DNA from: Sphingobium chungbukense
GTDB lineage: Bacteria > Pseudomonadota > Alphaproteobacteria > Sphingomonadales > Sphingomonadaceae
DNA: 64,000 bases
Direction: 5' to 3'
Assembly: GCF_001005725.1 (NCBI RefSeq)
Contig: NZ_LBIC01000019.1
Coordinates: forward strand, 62,001 to 126,000
A program made the position numbers and the translations under genes. Every line of letters begins with the position of its first letter. The first letter of the stretch is position 1. The notes below the pieces were generated by a model. The model was not told the DNA's origin. It saw nothing but the letters and a program-made list of their open reading frames with translations, and ran no database searches. Below, piece after piece: positions 26,202 through 34,502 of the stretch.

Positions 26202-27941
26202 TTACAATACATCCCCCGCCGCGTTGAAGGCCTCTTCCTCCGTCTCGGGCAGCGGCGGCTGGACCGGCTTGTCGCAGTCCTCTTCCTTCATATGCGCGCG
26301 CAGGGCGTCCATCCGCCCCAGGTTCCAGCGCGCCAAAGGCACGCCCAAGGGGCGGAACTCCGCCCGGTCGAACAGTTCGACCACATAATTTTTGCAGAGA
26401 TTGTCGACCTGATCGAGCGTCAGCATGCCCAGGTTCATCACCATCGGCTTGCCCGGCACGCCATTGCGACCGCGCACCAGATCGGTGACGTACAGCCCGC
26501 CGCGCGGGTCGACCAGCACGACATCGGCCTTCGACGCGTCGATCATCCGGTGGCTCGCCGCATAGGGCGCGACGAAGCTGTGCGTGCGCCAAACGAGATA
26601 GGCGCTGCTGAGCAGCGTGACCGCCACCCCCAGAAAGACCGGCCGCATCGCGCCCCTGCGGAAATGCGCCCAGCCCAGCCCCGCGAGCAGGCAGAACGGC
26701 CCGATGAAGCCATGGGCATAACGATAGCCCCAGCCATAGCCCTGCGCCAAAGCCAGCGCGCTCCCCGCAAAGCAGCCCAGCGCCAGCGGCAACGCTATCT
26801 CCTGCCCCCGGATCGCCTGACGCCAGCGCATCGCGAACACGCCCAGCGTCGCCAGCGGCACCATCAATATATTGTTCCAGGCGGCAAAGCGGCTCAGGTT
26901 GACCAGCGGCTGCCAGCGATCGCCCAGCCGTTCGAACAGGCTGCCCACCTTGTCCGCCACCCCGGCCGAGGGCCGCACGTCAGTTGGCTGGCCGAGCACA
27001 TGCGTCAGGAAGGCAGGCCACAGCTTGGCCCAGACGATGACGATCGCCGCCAGCACCAATATGTGGAAGATCGCGACCTTCCACCGCCGCCCCAACAGCA
27101 TCCAGAGGATGAAGGGCGCGATGAAGATCGGCGGGAAATGCCATTGGTGCAGCCCTGCCGCCGCCAGCGCGACGACGCCTGCGCTCAGATGCCCGACCAG
27201 CCCGCCGCGCAGCACCAGCGCCAGCCAGACCATGTTGAGCGCGAAATGGCCGGTCATGGCATAGGGCGTCATCGCCGTGACCCAGAGCTGCGCGGAGGAG
27301 AGGGCCAGCAGCATCGTCACCCATACCGCGTCGGGCCGGTCGGGGAAGAGATGCAGTGCCACGCGCCATAGCGCGAACAGCCCGGCCATCAGCAGCGCGG
27401 GACCCGCCAGGTTGGGATCGCCCAATTGCCAGAACAGCGCCTGGATCGCGCTGTTCACCGGCAGATAGGCCGCCGTCCAATAATCCGCCGCGCCGAAGGG
27501 CGAGAAGAATTCGGGCATGATCGCCCGGCGATAGGCTTCCCATTCCATCGGGATCGGCCGCGCCAGGAAACCTTCCCGCATATAGGCGGCGGCGAAGCGC
27601 GCCACCTCCTCATCGCGGGAGATGGAATAATCCTGGAACAGCCAATAATGGCCCGCCCAGGCGACAAGGCCGAACAGCAGGACCAGCGGCACCATCACCC
27701 GCGCCCTGGGCAAGGGTAGACGCCAGCCCAGCCCTTCGGCAAAGGGCGCGGCCAGCGTCAGCAGCAGCAGCGCGCCGAGCAGCGCGGGAAAATCCTGATC
27801 GAGGAACAGGATGACGGCCAGGCTGATGCCCTGCCGATAGGTCACATGCCACAGGAAGGTCGCGCCCAGCCAGAGCGTCAGGCCGATCGCGCCCGCCAGG
27901 AACAGGCGGGTGGCGCTGACCGAGGACGGGGCGGCCTGCAT
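26202..27941 (-). CDS. Polytopic membrane protein, glycosyltransferase-39-like, exopolysaccharide locus
   Basis: 579 residues with about twelve hydrophobic helices in the first 440, then a soluble tail. The pattern resembles GT-C fold glycosyltransferases: a loop after TM3 with acidic SRDEEVARF, then an extracytoplasmic C-terminal domain. No family-defining motif is clear enough to name. It is the last gene of the exopolysaccharide run, starting one base inside the FkbM gene (TGATG). A role in transferring a lipid-linked sugar or phosphate group at the periplasmic face is inferred. Confidence 0.75.
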   Translation of the reverse strand: MQAAPSSVSATRLFLAGAIGLTLWLGATFLWHVTYRQGISLAVILFLDQDFPALLGALLLLTLAAPFAEGLGWRLPLPRARVMVPLVLLFGLVAWAGHYWLFQDYSISRDEEVARFAAAYMREGFLARPIPMEWEAYRRAIMPEFFSPFGAADYWTAAYLPVNSAIQALFWQLGDPNLAGPALLMAGLFALWRVALHLFPDRPDAVWVTMLLALSSAQLWVTAMTPYAMTGHFALNMVWLALVLRGGLVGHLSAGVVALAAAGLHQWHFPPIFIAPFILWMLLGRRWKVAIFHILVLAAIVIVWAKLWPAFLTHVLGQPTDVRPSAGVADKVGSLFERLGDRWQPLVNLSRFAAWNNILMVPLATLGVFAMRWRQAIRGQEIALPLALGCFAGSALALAQGYGWGYRYAHGFIGPFCLLAGLGWAHFRRGAMRPVFLGVAVTLLSSAYLVWRTHSFVAPYAASHRMIDASKADVVLVDPRGGLYVTDLVRGRNGVPGKPMVMNLGMLTLDQVDNLCKNYVVELFDRAEFRPLGVPLARWNLGRMDALRAHMKEEDCDKPVQPPLPETEEEAFNAAGDVL

Positions 27942-28693
27942 CAGCGGTCCTGTGGCAGCAGTGCCTGATTGACGAAAATGCCGTCCATCTCGACCAGCAG
28001 CGGGAAATGCCCCTTGTTGTTGGCGAAGAAAGCCGAAGGGACGAACGCGCGATCGGCCAGCCAGTCGATCATCGCGCGATAGCCGGTGCCGCCCTCATAG
28101 ATGGGACGGACGCCGAGTTCGGTCTGGACGCCCGTCATGTGGCCCAATGCGCCCCCCGCGCCCTCGCAGACGGAAAGGTCATGGCCCTGTGTGTCCATCT
28201 TGAGGAACGGCCGGGCAAAGCCATAAGCGCGCTGGAGGTCGGGCAGCATGGTTTCCAGACGGGCGCACTGCATGTCGACCGTGCGCGTCACCCTGTTGCG
28301 GTCGGCGAAGATCGCGTCCTGTTCCCCCGACGGTGTCTTCAGGGAACTGAACTGGTCGGCGGCCATGATGTTGAAGCTGGCGGTGCCGTCGAAATCGGAC
28401 AGCGCCATGTTGAACACATGCCATTGGCGGTCGGAGGCGGCCTTCCGCTCCAGTTCCGCGAAAATATCGGGATTGGGTTCGAAGGACAGGATCGTGCCTT
28501 TGAAGCCCGCATCCTTGCGCAGCATCGTCGCATATTGGCCGCGATTGGCGCCGACGTCGAACACGCAGTCGACGGCGAAGGCGCTCAGGAACCGGCGCAG
28601 CGCCTGGATTTCGGGATATTGATGGACACGGCCCGCCAGAGCGAGGCGCGCCGCCAGCGCCCGGTCGCGCAGTTCACGGACATGGCGGCTCAT
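27941..28693 (-). CDS. FkbM-family methyltransferase
   Basis: 250 residues from the ATG at 28693, four bases inside the preceding glycosyltransferase gene; an upstream start reads the wrong frame of that gene. SAM-binding CVFDVGANRGQYATMLR, acidic end of strand 2 in LSFEPNPDIF, and the FkbM hallmark PFLKMDTQGHDLSVCEGA. FkbM enzymes O-methylate sugars or other hydroxyls; here the context points to methylation of a polysaccharide residue. Cytoplasmic, no signal sequence. Confidence 0.88.
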   Translation of the reverse strand: MSRHVRELRDRALAARLALAGRVHQYPEIQALRRFLSAFAVDCVFDVGANRGQYATMLRKDAGFKGTILSFEPNPDIFAELERKAASDRQWHVFNMALSDFDGTASFNIMAADQFSSLKTPSGEQDAIFADRNRVTRTVDMQCARLETMLPDLQRAYGFARPFLKMDTQGHDLSVCEGAGGALGHMTGVQTELGVRPIYEGGTGYRAMIDWLADRAFVPSAFFANNKGHFPLLVEMDGIFVNQALLPQDR

Positions 28694-29829
28694 TGTCTGA
28701 TCACGCTCCGGTAGATCGCGATGGTGGCCAGCGCCATGTCCTTCCAATTACCCATTGAATCTCCATAGGAGCGCGCGTGCGCTCCCAAAGCCTGCCTGAT
28801 GGCCGCGCTTTCTACGAGGGGCAAGAGGGCTTGCGCAAGCGCCGGTGCATTTCCCGCCGTTGTCCTGGCGGCTACCTCGTCCGGCAGGCCCGCGAACATG
28901 CCCGCGTCGGACGTCACCATCGCCTTGCCATGGTGGAGCGCCGAGAGGAATGCGCCGCTCGAATCGATGTGGCGATAGGGGAAGGCCAATATATCCGCCT
29001 TCGCCATATGCGCGTCGAGCCGCTGTTCGGTGAGGAAGCCGAGATCGGTGATCAGCCGATCCCCGAAGCCCGCGGCGCGCACGCTTTCGAGGATCGGTGC
29101 TATGTCCATGAAGGGCTTGCCCGCCAGCACCAGTTCGAAGTGGTGCCCTGCGCGCCAGAGCGACAGGCAGGCCTCCACCAGCAGGTCGACGCCCTTATAG
29201 GGGCGGATCGTGCCGAAGAAGAGCAGGCGCGGGATGGCGGCATCGGGCACCTGCGCCAGATCGTCCGGCCCGGCGGGCGCGAGGCGCATCGGCGGATGCG
29301 GCGTCACATGGATGCGCGCGGGATCGACGCCCTGGCTCTCCAGCGCGGCGCGGGTGGTTTCGCCATGGACGATCAGCGCGTCGAACAGGTCGAGCAGGTC
29401 GCGATAGCCCCTGCCCTGCACCCCGGCATCGGCATGATAGGCATCGGCATTGTGAACCGTGTGGACCAGCGCCGTCCGGCCCTTCAATCGCCGCAGCATG
29501 ATCCGGTCGGCGGGCGCGAGGGGGAGCCATTGCATATGGGCGACGTCCGCATCGGCAAGCGTGCCGAGGTCGCCCAGGGTGCAACTCAGCCCATATTCGG
29601 CCGCCTTGAGCAGACGGAAGGCCCGCCCCTCCCCGATCCGGTCGCGCAGCGCCTCGCTGCGGCGGAAGAAGCGCGCATCGTAGCGATAGCCGTGCGGCAC
29701 GATCGCGTCGGTCGGCCGCATCGGACGGCCGAGCAGCGTCACCGCCATGCCCTCCGCCGCCATCGCCACGCAAAGGCTGTCGTCATAGCGCCCGGTGAAG
29801 AGCGAGGGATCGCACATCGCGACTTTCAT
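28690..29829 (-). CDS. Glycosyltransferase, GT4-like
   Basis: 379 residues from the ATG at 29829, which overlaps the flippase stop (ATGA). GT-B fold. The C-terminal half has LLFFGTIRPYKGVDLLVEA and the donor-binding DILAFPYRHIDSSGAFLSALHHGKAMVTSD, with a variant of the E-x7-E motif. The N-terminal acceptor domain has HMQWLPLAPAD and VHTVHNADAYH. It adds a sugar to the growing lipid-linked repeat unit on the cytoplasmic side. Donor and linkage cannot be read from sequence. Confidence 0.88.
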   Translation of the reverse strand: MKVAMCDPSLFTGRYDDSLCVAMAAEGMAVTLLGRPMRPTDAIVPHGYRYDARFFRRSEALRDRIGEGRAFRLLKAAEYGLSCTLGDLGTLADADVAHMQWLPLAPADRIMLRRLKGRTALVHTVHNADAYHADAGVQGRGYRDLLDLFDALIVHGETTRAALESQGVDPARIHVTPHPPMRLAPAGPDDLAQVPDAAIPRLLFFGTIRPYKGVDLLVEACLSLWRAGHHFELVLAGKPFMDIAPILESVRAAGFGDRLITDLGFLTEQRLDAHMAKADILAFPYRHIDSSGAFLSALHHGKAMVTSDAGMFAGLPDEVAARTTAGNAPALAQALLPLVESAAIRQALGAHARSYGDSMGNWKDMALATIAIYRSVIRQ

Positions 29830-31145
29830 GCGCGCCGGCCCACCAGGCGGCGCAGCGAAAGGCCATGGATGATCGCCGCCACGAACAATGTCAGTGTGTA
29901 GAGGATGAGGAACAGCAGATCGAACCGATCCGGCGCGAAGATGTGGGCCAGCGGCACGCTGAGCAGGGAACCGGCCAGAAAGGGCAGAGAGCGCCCAAGG
30001 AGCAGCGTGAAGCGGCCCAGCGCGCCCTGTACATAGACCGACACGCAGATCACCGCGAGCGCCAGTAATGCGCCGTCGATCAGCAGCAGGTCGATGCGGT
30101 CGATGGCCGCGCGCCCGTCGAACAGCTTGTCGAACAGCCATTCGCCCAGCAGCAGCAAGGCCGCCGAAGCGCCCAGCGCAAAGACCAGCGCGACGCCCAG
30201 CGCCCGTGCCATCAACTGGCGCAGCCGCGCCCTGTCGCCAGCATGGAAGGCCCGCGTGATGCGGGGCAATGCCGCCTCCACCATCGCCCGCACCAGCATC
30301 GAGAGCGACCGCGACATCTTGAAGAAGAAATCGAAGATCAGCATCGGCCGCGCATCATGGGTGGCCGCCGCGATGGTGAAATAAGGTGCGTTATAGGCCA
30401 GTATTTCCGAGATGGTGAAGGCCGCCGAAGCGCCGATATCGCGCAGATAATGCGCCCGGACATGGCCTCCCCCGACACGGAAGGACAGCCAGTGGTGCAT
30501 CTTCATGTCCAGGCGCCGATGCACCAGCGCGATGGCATAGCCGATCACGGCGATGCTCACGCAAAGCTGCAAGGCGACGGACAGGCGCGGGTCCAGCCCT
30601 TGCAGGATGAACAGCAGCAGCGCGATCGTCATCACCCGGCGCAGGCAATCGAGCGCTTCCCACAGGAAATTGCCGTCCACCGCCGCCAGCGCCCTTTTCG
30701 CCAGCAACGCGGGCAGGTTGAGGCAGGCGGAAAGGAAGAAGAGCAGGAACAGCAGCGGCATCCCGCTATGCAGCCCGCCCAGCGCCAGCGCGGCCAGCAA
30801 TATGGCGAAACCGCCGACGATCAGCAGGCCGAGGAACAGGAACAGCACGCCCATTTCCTCCAGCCGGAAACCGCCTGCCTCATCCTTGCCCATGCCCAAC
30901 CAGTGCCGCCGCAACCGCGCATAGATGATGCTGGTCAGGCCGAATTCAGCGGAAATGGTGAAATTGCCGAAGGCGACGAGCAGCAGGAAGGACTGGAATT
31001 CGCGCAACGGCAAGGCGCGCACGAAGACATAGGTGACGGCAAAGCCCCAGATCAGCGTCAACCCGACATTGGCGAGCTTGATCAGGGCAAGGATGCGGGC
31101 CGAAGCCTCCATCCGGGCGATCGCCCTGCCGAGCGGTTCGCTCAC
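29826..31145 (-). CDS. Oligosaccharide flippase (Wzx-like, MATE/MOP fold)
   Basis: 439 residues from a GTG at 31145; an ATG at 31112 (11 residues later) is an equally plausible start. Twelve or so hydrophobic segments, few charges and a pattern typical of polysaccharide flippases (FGNFTISAEFGLTSIIYARLRR and AMVEAALPRITRAFHAGDR). It would translocate the undecaprenyl-linked unit to the periplasm. The stop overlaps the next glycosyltransferase start. No Wzy polymerase is obvious next door; the large membrane protein at 26202 is one candidate. Confidence 0.83.
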   Translation of the reverse strand: MSEPLGRAIARMEASARILALIKLANVGLTLIWGFAVTYVFVRALPLREFQSFLLLVAFGNFTISAEFGLTSIIYARLRRHWLGMGKDEAGGFRLEEMGVLFLFLGLLIVGGFAILLAALALGGLHSGMPLLFLLFFLSACLNLPALLAKRALAAVDGNFLWEALDCLRRVMTIALLLFILQGLDPRLSVALQLCVSIAVIGYAIALVHRRLDMKMHHWLSFRVGGGHVRAHYLRDIGASAAFTISEILAYNAPYFTIAAATHDARPMLIFDFFFKMSRSLSMLVRAMVEAALPRITRAFHAGDRARLRQLMARALGVALVFALGASAALLLLGEWLFDKLFDGRAAIDRIDLLLIDGALLALAVICVSVYVQGALGRFTLLLGRSLPFLAGSLLSVPLAHIFAPDRFDLLFLILYTLTLFVAAIIHGLSLRRLVGRRA

Positions 31146-31150
31146 CGGGA

Positions 31151-31894
31151 TCAGGCTCGCACCGGCTTGCGCGCGCGGAACAGGCGGTCGTCCAGCGCAT
31201 AATAATGCCGTGTATCGGCATCGATGCCGCTGGCGTCGATCTCTTCCAGGTCGAAGCCCGCCGCGCGGATGCGGTCGGCGAAATCGGGACCATATTGGCG
31301 CACATGGTCCCATTGGCCGAAACGCCGTTCGCGTTCGCGGGGCGGTATGTCGAAACTGCCGTCCTCGGTCGGCTTGTCCCACAGCGGCACGATCAGCCAG
31401 GCCTCGCCGCCGGGCTTTAGGGCGCGGTGAATGTTGCGCAACACGGCATGATCGTCCGGCACATGCTCCATCACATGGCTGGCGTAGAACAGGTCGTAGC
31501 GCTCGCTGTCGTCAAGCGCCATCAGGTCGACGCGCCGCATGTTGGGCACAGGGTAGCGGCCGGGATCGAGATCGGCGGGGATATAGTCGGCAGCGGCGGA
31601 AAAGCGGCGGACCAGGCTGGCTTCATTAGGCGCCATGTGCAGCACCGCGCCCTGTTGCGGCACGGTCAGCACATCGCCCGCGATCAGATGGTTCATCAGC
31701 CGCTCGCGCGGGGAAGCCCCGCAGTTCGGACAACCCCATTCGCCATTGTCGCCATAGCGGAAGAACCCCACCACCGTCTGACCGCAAGCCGGGCAGCCGC
31801 GATTGGCGCGCGCGCCCAGCGCCTTGCGCACGGCCAGCATGGTCCGGGTCAGATGCTTGCCGGCGGCCTTCGCCACCCGCTGGAAAGTAATCAC
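31151..31894 (-). CDS. SAM-dependent methyltransferase with N-terminal zinc ribbon
   Basis: 247 residues from a GTG at 31894. A CPACG...CPNCG zinc-ribbon-like pair lies at about residues 35-60 (RGCPACGQTVVGFFRYGDN), then SPRERL. The methyltransferase core lacks the classic GxGxG motif but has FYASHVMEHVPDDHAVLRNIHRALKPGG, typical of class I enzymes (Methyltransf_11). The zinc ribbon plus methyltransferase layout occurs in polysaccharide clusters. It probably modifies a sugar nucleotide or polymer residue; the substrate is unknown. Confidence 0.85.
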   Translation of the reverse strand: MITFQRVAKAAGKHLTRTMLAVRKALGARANRGCPACGQTVVGFFRYGDNGEWGCPNCGASPRERLMNHLIAGDVLTVPQQGAVLHMAPNEASLVRRFSAAADYIPADLDPGRYPVPNMRRVDLMALDDSERYDLFYASHVMEHVPDDHAVLRNIHRALKPGGEAWLIVPLWDKPTEDGSFDIPPRERERRFGQWDHVRQYGPDFADRIRAAGFDLEEIDASGIDADTRHYYALDDRLFRARKPVRA

Positions 31895-31955
31895 GCCTTG
31901 GCTCCGCTATTGGGTGGGATGCCTATACAATATGCCGCCGCTTTGGCGAGAGGGA

Positions 31956-33089
31956 TCAGCGCGACTTGGCCGGATTCCAGATGGTGACGGTGCGGCCGGT
32001 CATGGCCTTGAACACGCCCTGGAGGGTCGCGAAATAGGCGATCACGATATCCACCACCGCCGCGAACGGCCCGCCCCTTGACCGCAGGCCGCGCCAGAGG
32101 ATGAACACGCCGGTCAGCCCGCCGATCATGTAGAGCGTGGGCGAAATCCGCATCGCCAGCGTGCCTGCCGCGACGATGCCGGTCAGGATGAAGAGACCGC
32201 CGAACCAGCGCACGATCTTGCGCGAGGCATATTTGAAGCGATCGAGCGCCCCCATGCGTCGCAACTGGGGCCGCAAATGGCTGTGCGTGTGCCATGCGCG
32301 GGCGGCGATGCGGACCTTGCGGCGATATTCGTCGCCCCGCGCCGCCACCAGCCGCTCGCGGGCGATCACGTCCCTGGCCTTCACCAAGCGTTTGCCCGCG
32401 AACACCACCGCCATGGAAACGGTCAGATCGTCGAGCACGCTGTCGGGAAATTCGGGATAGAGCGCCCGCCGGATCGAGAAGATCGATCCATCAGCCCCCA
32501 GCACATTGCCGGTGCGCGATTCCTCGTCCTTCAGCCTTTCCTCGATCCGCCAGTAGAGCGAGCCGACCGAGGCCGTCGCGCTTTCCCCGTCACCGATATA
32601 ATGGAGTGACCCCAGCACCCCGCCAATGTCCGGATCGGCATAGCGGGCGAGCAGATTGTCGATGGCGTCGGCATCCAGAATCACATTGGCGTCGGTGAAG
32701 ATCAGCACATCACCCCGCGCCTTGGCCGCCAGCAATTTCATGCCATGCGCCTTGCCGCTGCGCCCCGGTCCGCGCAGCAGCGTCACGGACAAGCCCTGCG
32801 CCGCGATCAACGCCGCGGTCTCGTCCGACGAGCCATCGTCGAAGGCGAGGATTTCCAGGCTCGGGTAACGCGCCTTCAGCATCGCCAGATTGGCGAGCTT
32901 TTCCGGCATCGCAGCCGCCTCATTATAGGCGCAGAACAGCAGCGAGGCGGATGGCGCCGGCCCCGCCACAGGCTGTTCGGGCCGCGTCGGCAACATGCGC
33001 AGGATCAGCGGGTAGAAGAGGAACGGCCACGCTACCACCACCAGCGAGAGCAGCAGCACCAAAGCCGCGATCAGGTCGATCCCGTCCAT
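31956..33089 (-). CDS. Glycosyltransferase family 2, membrane-associated
   Basis: 377 residues from the ATG at 33089, which overlaps the TGA of the preceding gene by one base; a TTG one codon upstream is less likely. N-terminal transmembrane helix (residues 5-30). GT2 catalytic core: LLFCAYNEAAAMPEKL, ILAFDDGSSDETAALI, the DXD-type FTDANVILD, and QRRR-like RRKVRIAARAW. Two or three C-terminal helices. It resembles processive or ExoU-like enzymes that add sugars at the inner membrane. Part of the exopolysaccharide operon. Confidence 0.9.
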   Translation of the reverse strand: MDGIDLIAALVLLLSLVVVAWPFLFYPLILRMLPTRPEQPVAGPAPSASLLFCAYNEAAAMPEKLANLAMLKARYPSLEILAFDDGSSDETAALIAAQGLSVTLLRGPGRSGKAHGMKLLAAKARGDVLIFTDANVILDADAIDNLLARYADPDIGGVLGSLHYIGDGESATASVGSLYWRIEERLKDEESRTGNVLGADGSIFSIRRALYPEFPDSVLDDLTVSMAVVFAGKRLVKARDVIARERLVAARGDEYRRKVRIAARAWHTHSHLRPQLRRMGALDRFKYASRKIVRWFGGLFILTGIVAAGTLAMRISPTLYMIGGLTGVFILWRGLRSRGGPFAAVVDIVIAYFATLQGVFKAMTGRTVTIWNPAKSR

Positions 33090-34438
33090 CAATAAGCCTT
33101 ATGATGAACCAGCACGCCGATGGTCGCGACGATGATGCGCAGGTCGCGCCAGATCGACCATTGGGTCACATATTCGAGGTCCGACTGGAGCCGGTCGATC
33201 AGGTCCTGATGATGATCGGTCGATCCCCGATGGCCACGCACCTGGGCGAGACCGGTCATCCCTGGCTTGATACAATGCCGTTCCCAGTAACGATCGTCGA
33301 CCTCCCAATAGAGGCTGTCGCCCGCCTTGGCTGCGGCGGCATGGGGGCGCGGGCCGACGATGCTCATATCGCCGCGCAGCACGTTGAAGAGCTGCGGCAA
33401 TTCATCGATGCTGGTCTTGCGCAGGAAGCGGCCCACCGCCGTCACCCGGTCATCGTCGCGTCCCGTCAGCTTGTCCGCCTTGTGGTCGCTGGCCTCCGCG
33501 CGCATCGAGCGGAATTTGTAGATGCTGAACGGCCGGGCGTCGCGGCCGATGCGCGGCTGGCGGAAGATGATCGGGCCGGGACTGGTGAGCTTCACCGCCA
33601 GCGCCGCCGCGATCAACACGGGCGACAGGGCGATGGTCGCCGCCGTCGCCACGACGATGTCGAAGAAGCGCTTGATGAGGCGATCGCGGAACTGGAAAGG
33701 CCCGCCCGCCACGATGATCGTGGGCTGGCCGTCAAACTCATCCACCCGCGCCGGGGCGAAGCGCAACAGTTCGGGCACGACAATTTCTCCCCGCGCGGAG
33801 AGGGATTTGAGCGCCACCGACCAGTCGCTCATCCGCTCCATCGGGCAGGCGACGATCACCCGCTCCGCCATGCCCACGGCGGCGGCCAGGCGCGCGGCCA
33901 TGTCGGCATCGTGCCCCTTGGGCGAAAGCTGCGCGGCGGCGGCCTCGATCACATGCATATGCGGGCCGGTATCGATCGCCACGCCGTCCATGATGACGAC
34001 CGTCAAATGCGGCACCTCGCCCAGCAGGCGCGCGCCGAGCCGCCCGATGGCCAGCCGCACCATCGCGACGCTGACCGCCGAAAGACCCAGACCGACGATG
34101 AAGGTCAGGCGCGACAACTGCTCCGCGATCTTGCCCAGATAGACGATCAGCAGCATCAGCATCGCCGCCTGCGCCAGCGCCAGCAGGCCGCGGAAGATGC
34201 CCCGCCGCAAATTCTCCAGCATGTGAATGCCGTAAGCGCCGCCCTGCACCCCCAGCAGCACATAGAGCGGAGCGATCATCGCGAACATGACAAGGCCGTG
34301 CGGCTTGCCCGGCTCCCCCGTGAACGCGCCCAGCACCAGCCAGTTCGCGAGCAGAAACGACAGGAACAGCCCCGCCATGTCCCCCAGCAGACACAGCAGG
34401 TACAACCGCACCCGCACGATTTCCTTGGAGACTGTCAC
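33089..34438 (-). CDS. Exopolysaccharide polyprenyl glycosylphosphotransferase
   Basis: 449 residues. Four N-terminal transmembrane helices, a Rossmann-like middle, and the C-terminal bacterial sugar transferase (PF02397) domain: FDIVVATAATIALSP, RIGRDARPFSIYKFRSMR, TSIDELPQLFNVLRGDMSIVGPRP and CIKPGMTGLAQVRG. The DE in SIDELPQ is the catalytic pair. It transfers the first sugar-1-phosphate to undecaprenyl phosphate and so commits synthesis of the repeat unit. Upstream of the assembly genes, 64 bases after the amidotransferase gene. Confidence 0.94.
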   Translation of the reverse strand: MTVSKEIVRVRLYLLCLLGDMAGLFLSFLLANWLVLGAFTGEPGKPHGLVMFAMIAPLYVLLGVQGGAYGIHMLENLRRGIFRGLLALAQAAMLMLLIVYLGKIAEQLSRLTFIVGLGLSAVSVAMVRLAIGRLGARLLGEVPHLTVVIMDGVAIDTGPHMHVIEAAAAQLSPKGHDADMAARLAAAVGMAERVIVACPMERMSDWSVALKSLSARGEIVVPELLRFAPARVDEFDGQPTIIVAGGPFQFRDRLIKRFFDIVVATAATIALSPVLIAAALAVKLTSPGPIIFRQPRIGRDARPFSIYKFRSMRAEASDHKADKLTGRDDDRVTAVGRFLRKTSIDELPQLFNVLRGDMSIVGPRPHAAAAKAGDSLYWEVDDRYWERHCIKPGMTGLAQVRGHRGSTDHHQDLIDRLQSDLEYVTQWSIWRDLRIIVATIGVLVHHKAY

Positions 34439-34502
34439 TCTTGGACCCTGTTCACCTTAACGTGTCCGCTCCGTTGGCACCGCTCGCGATGCCTTTCAAG
34501 AG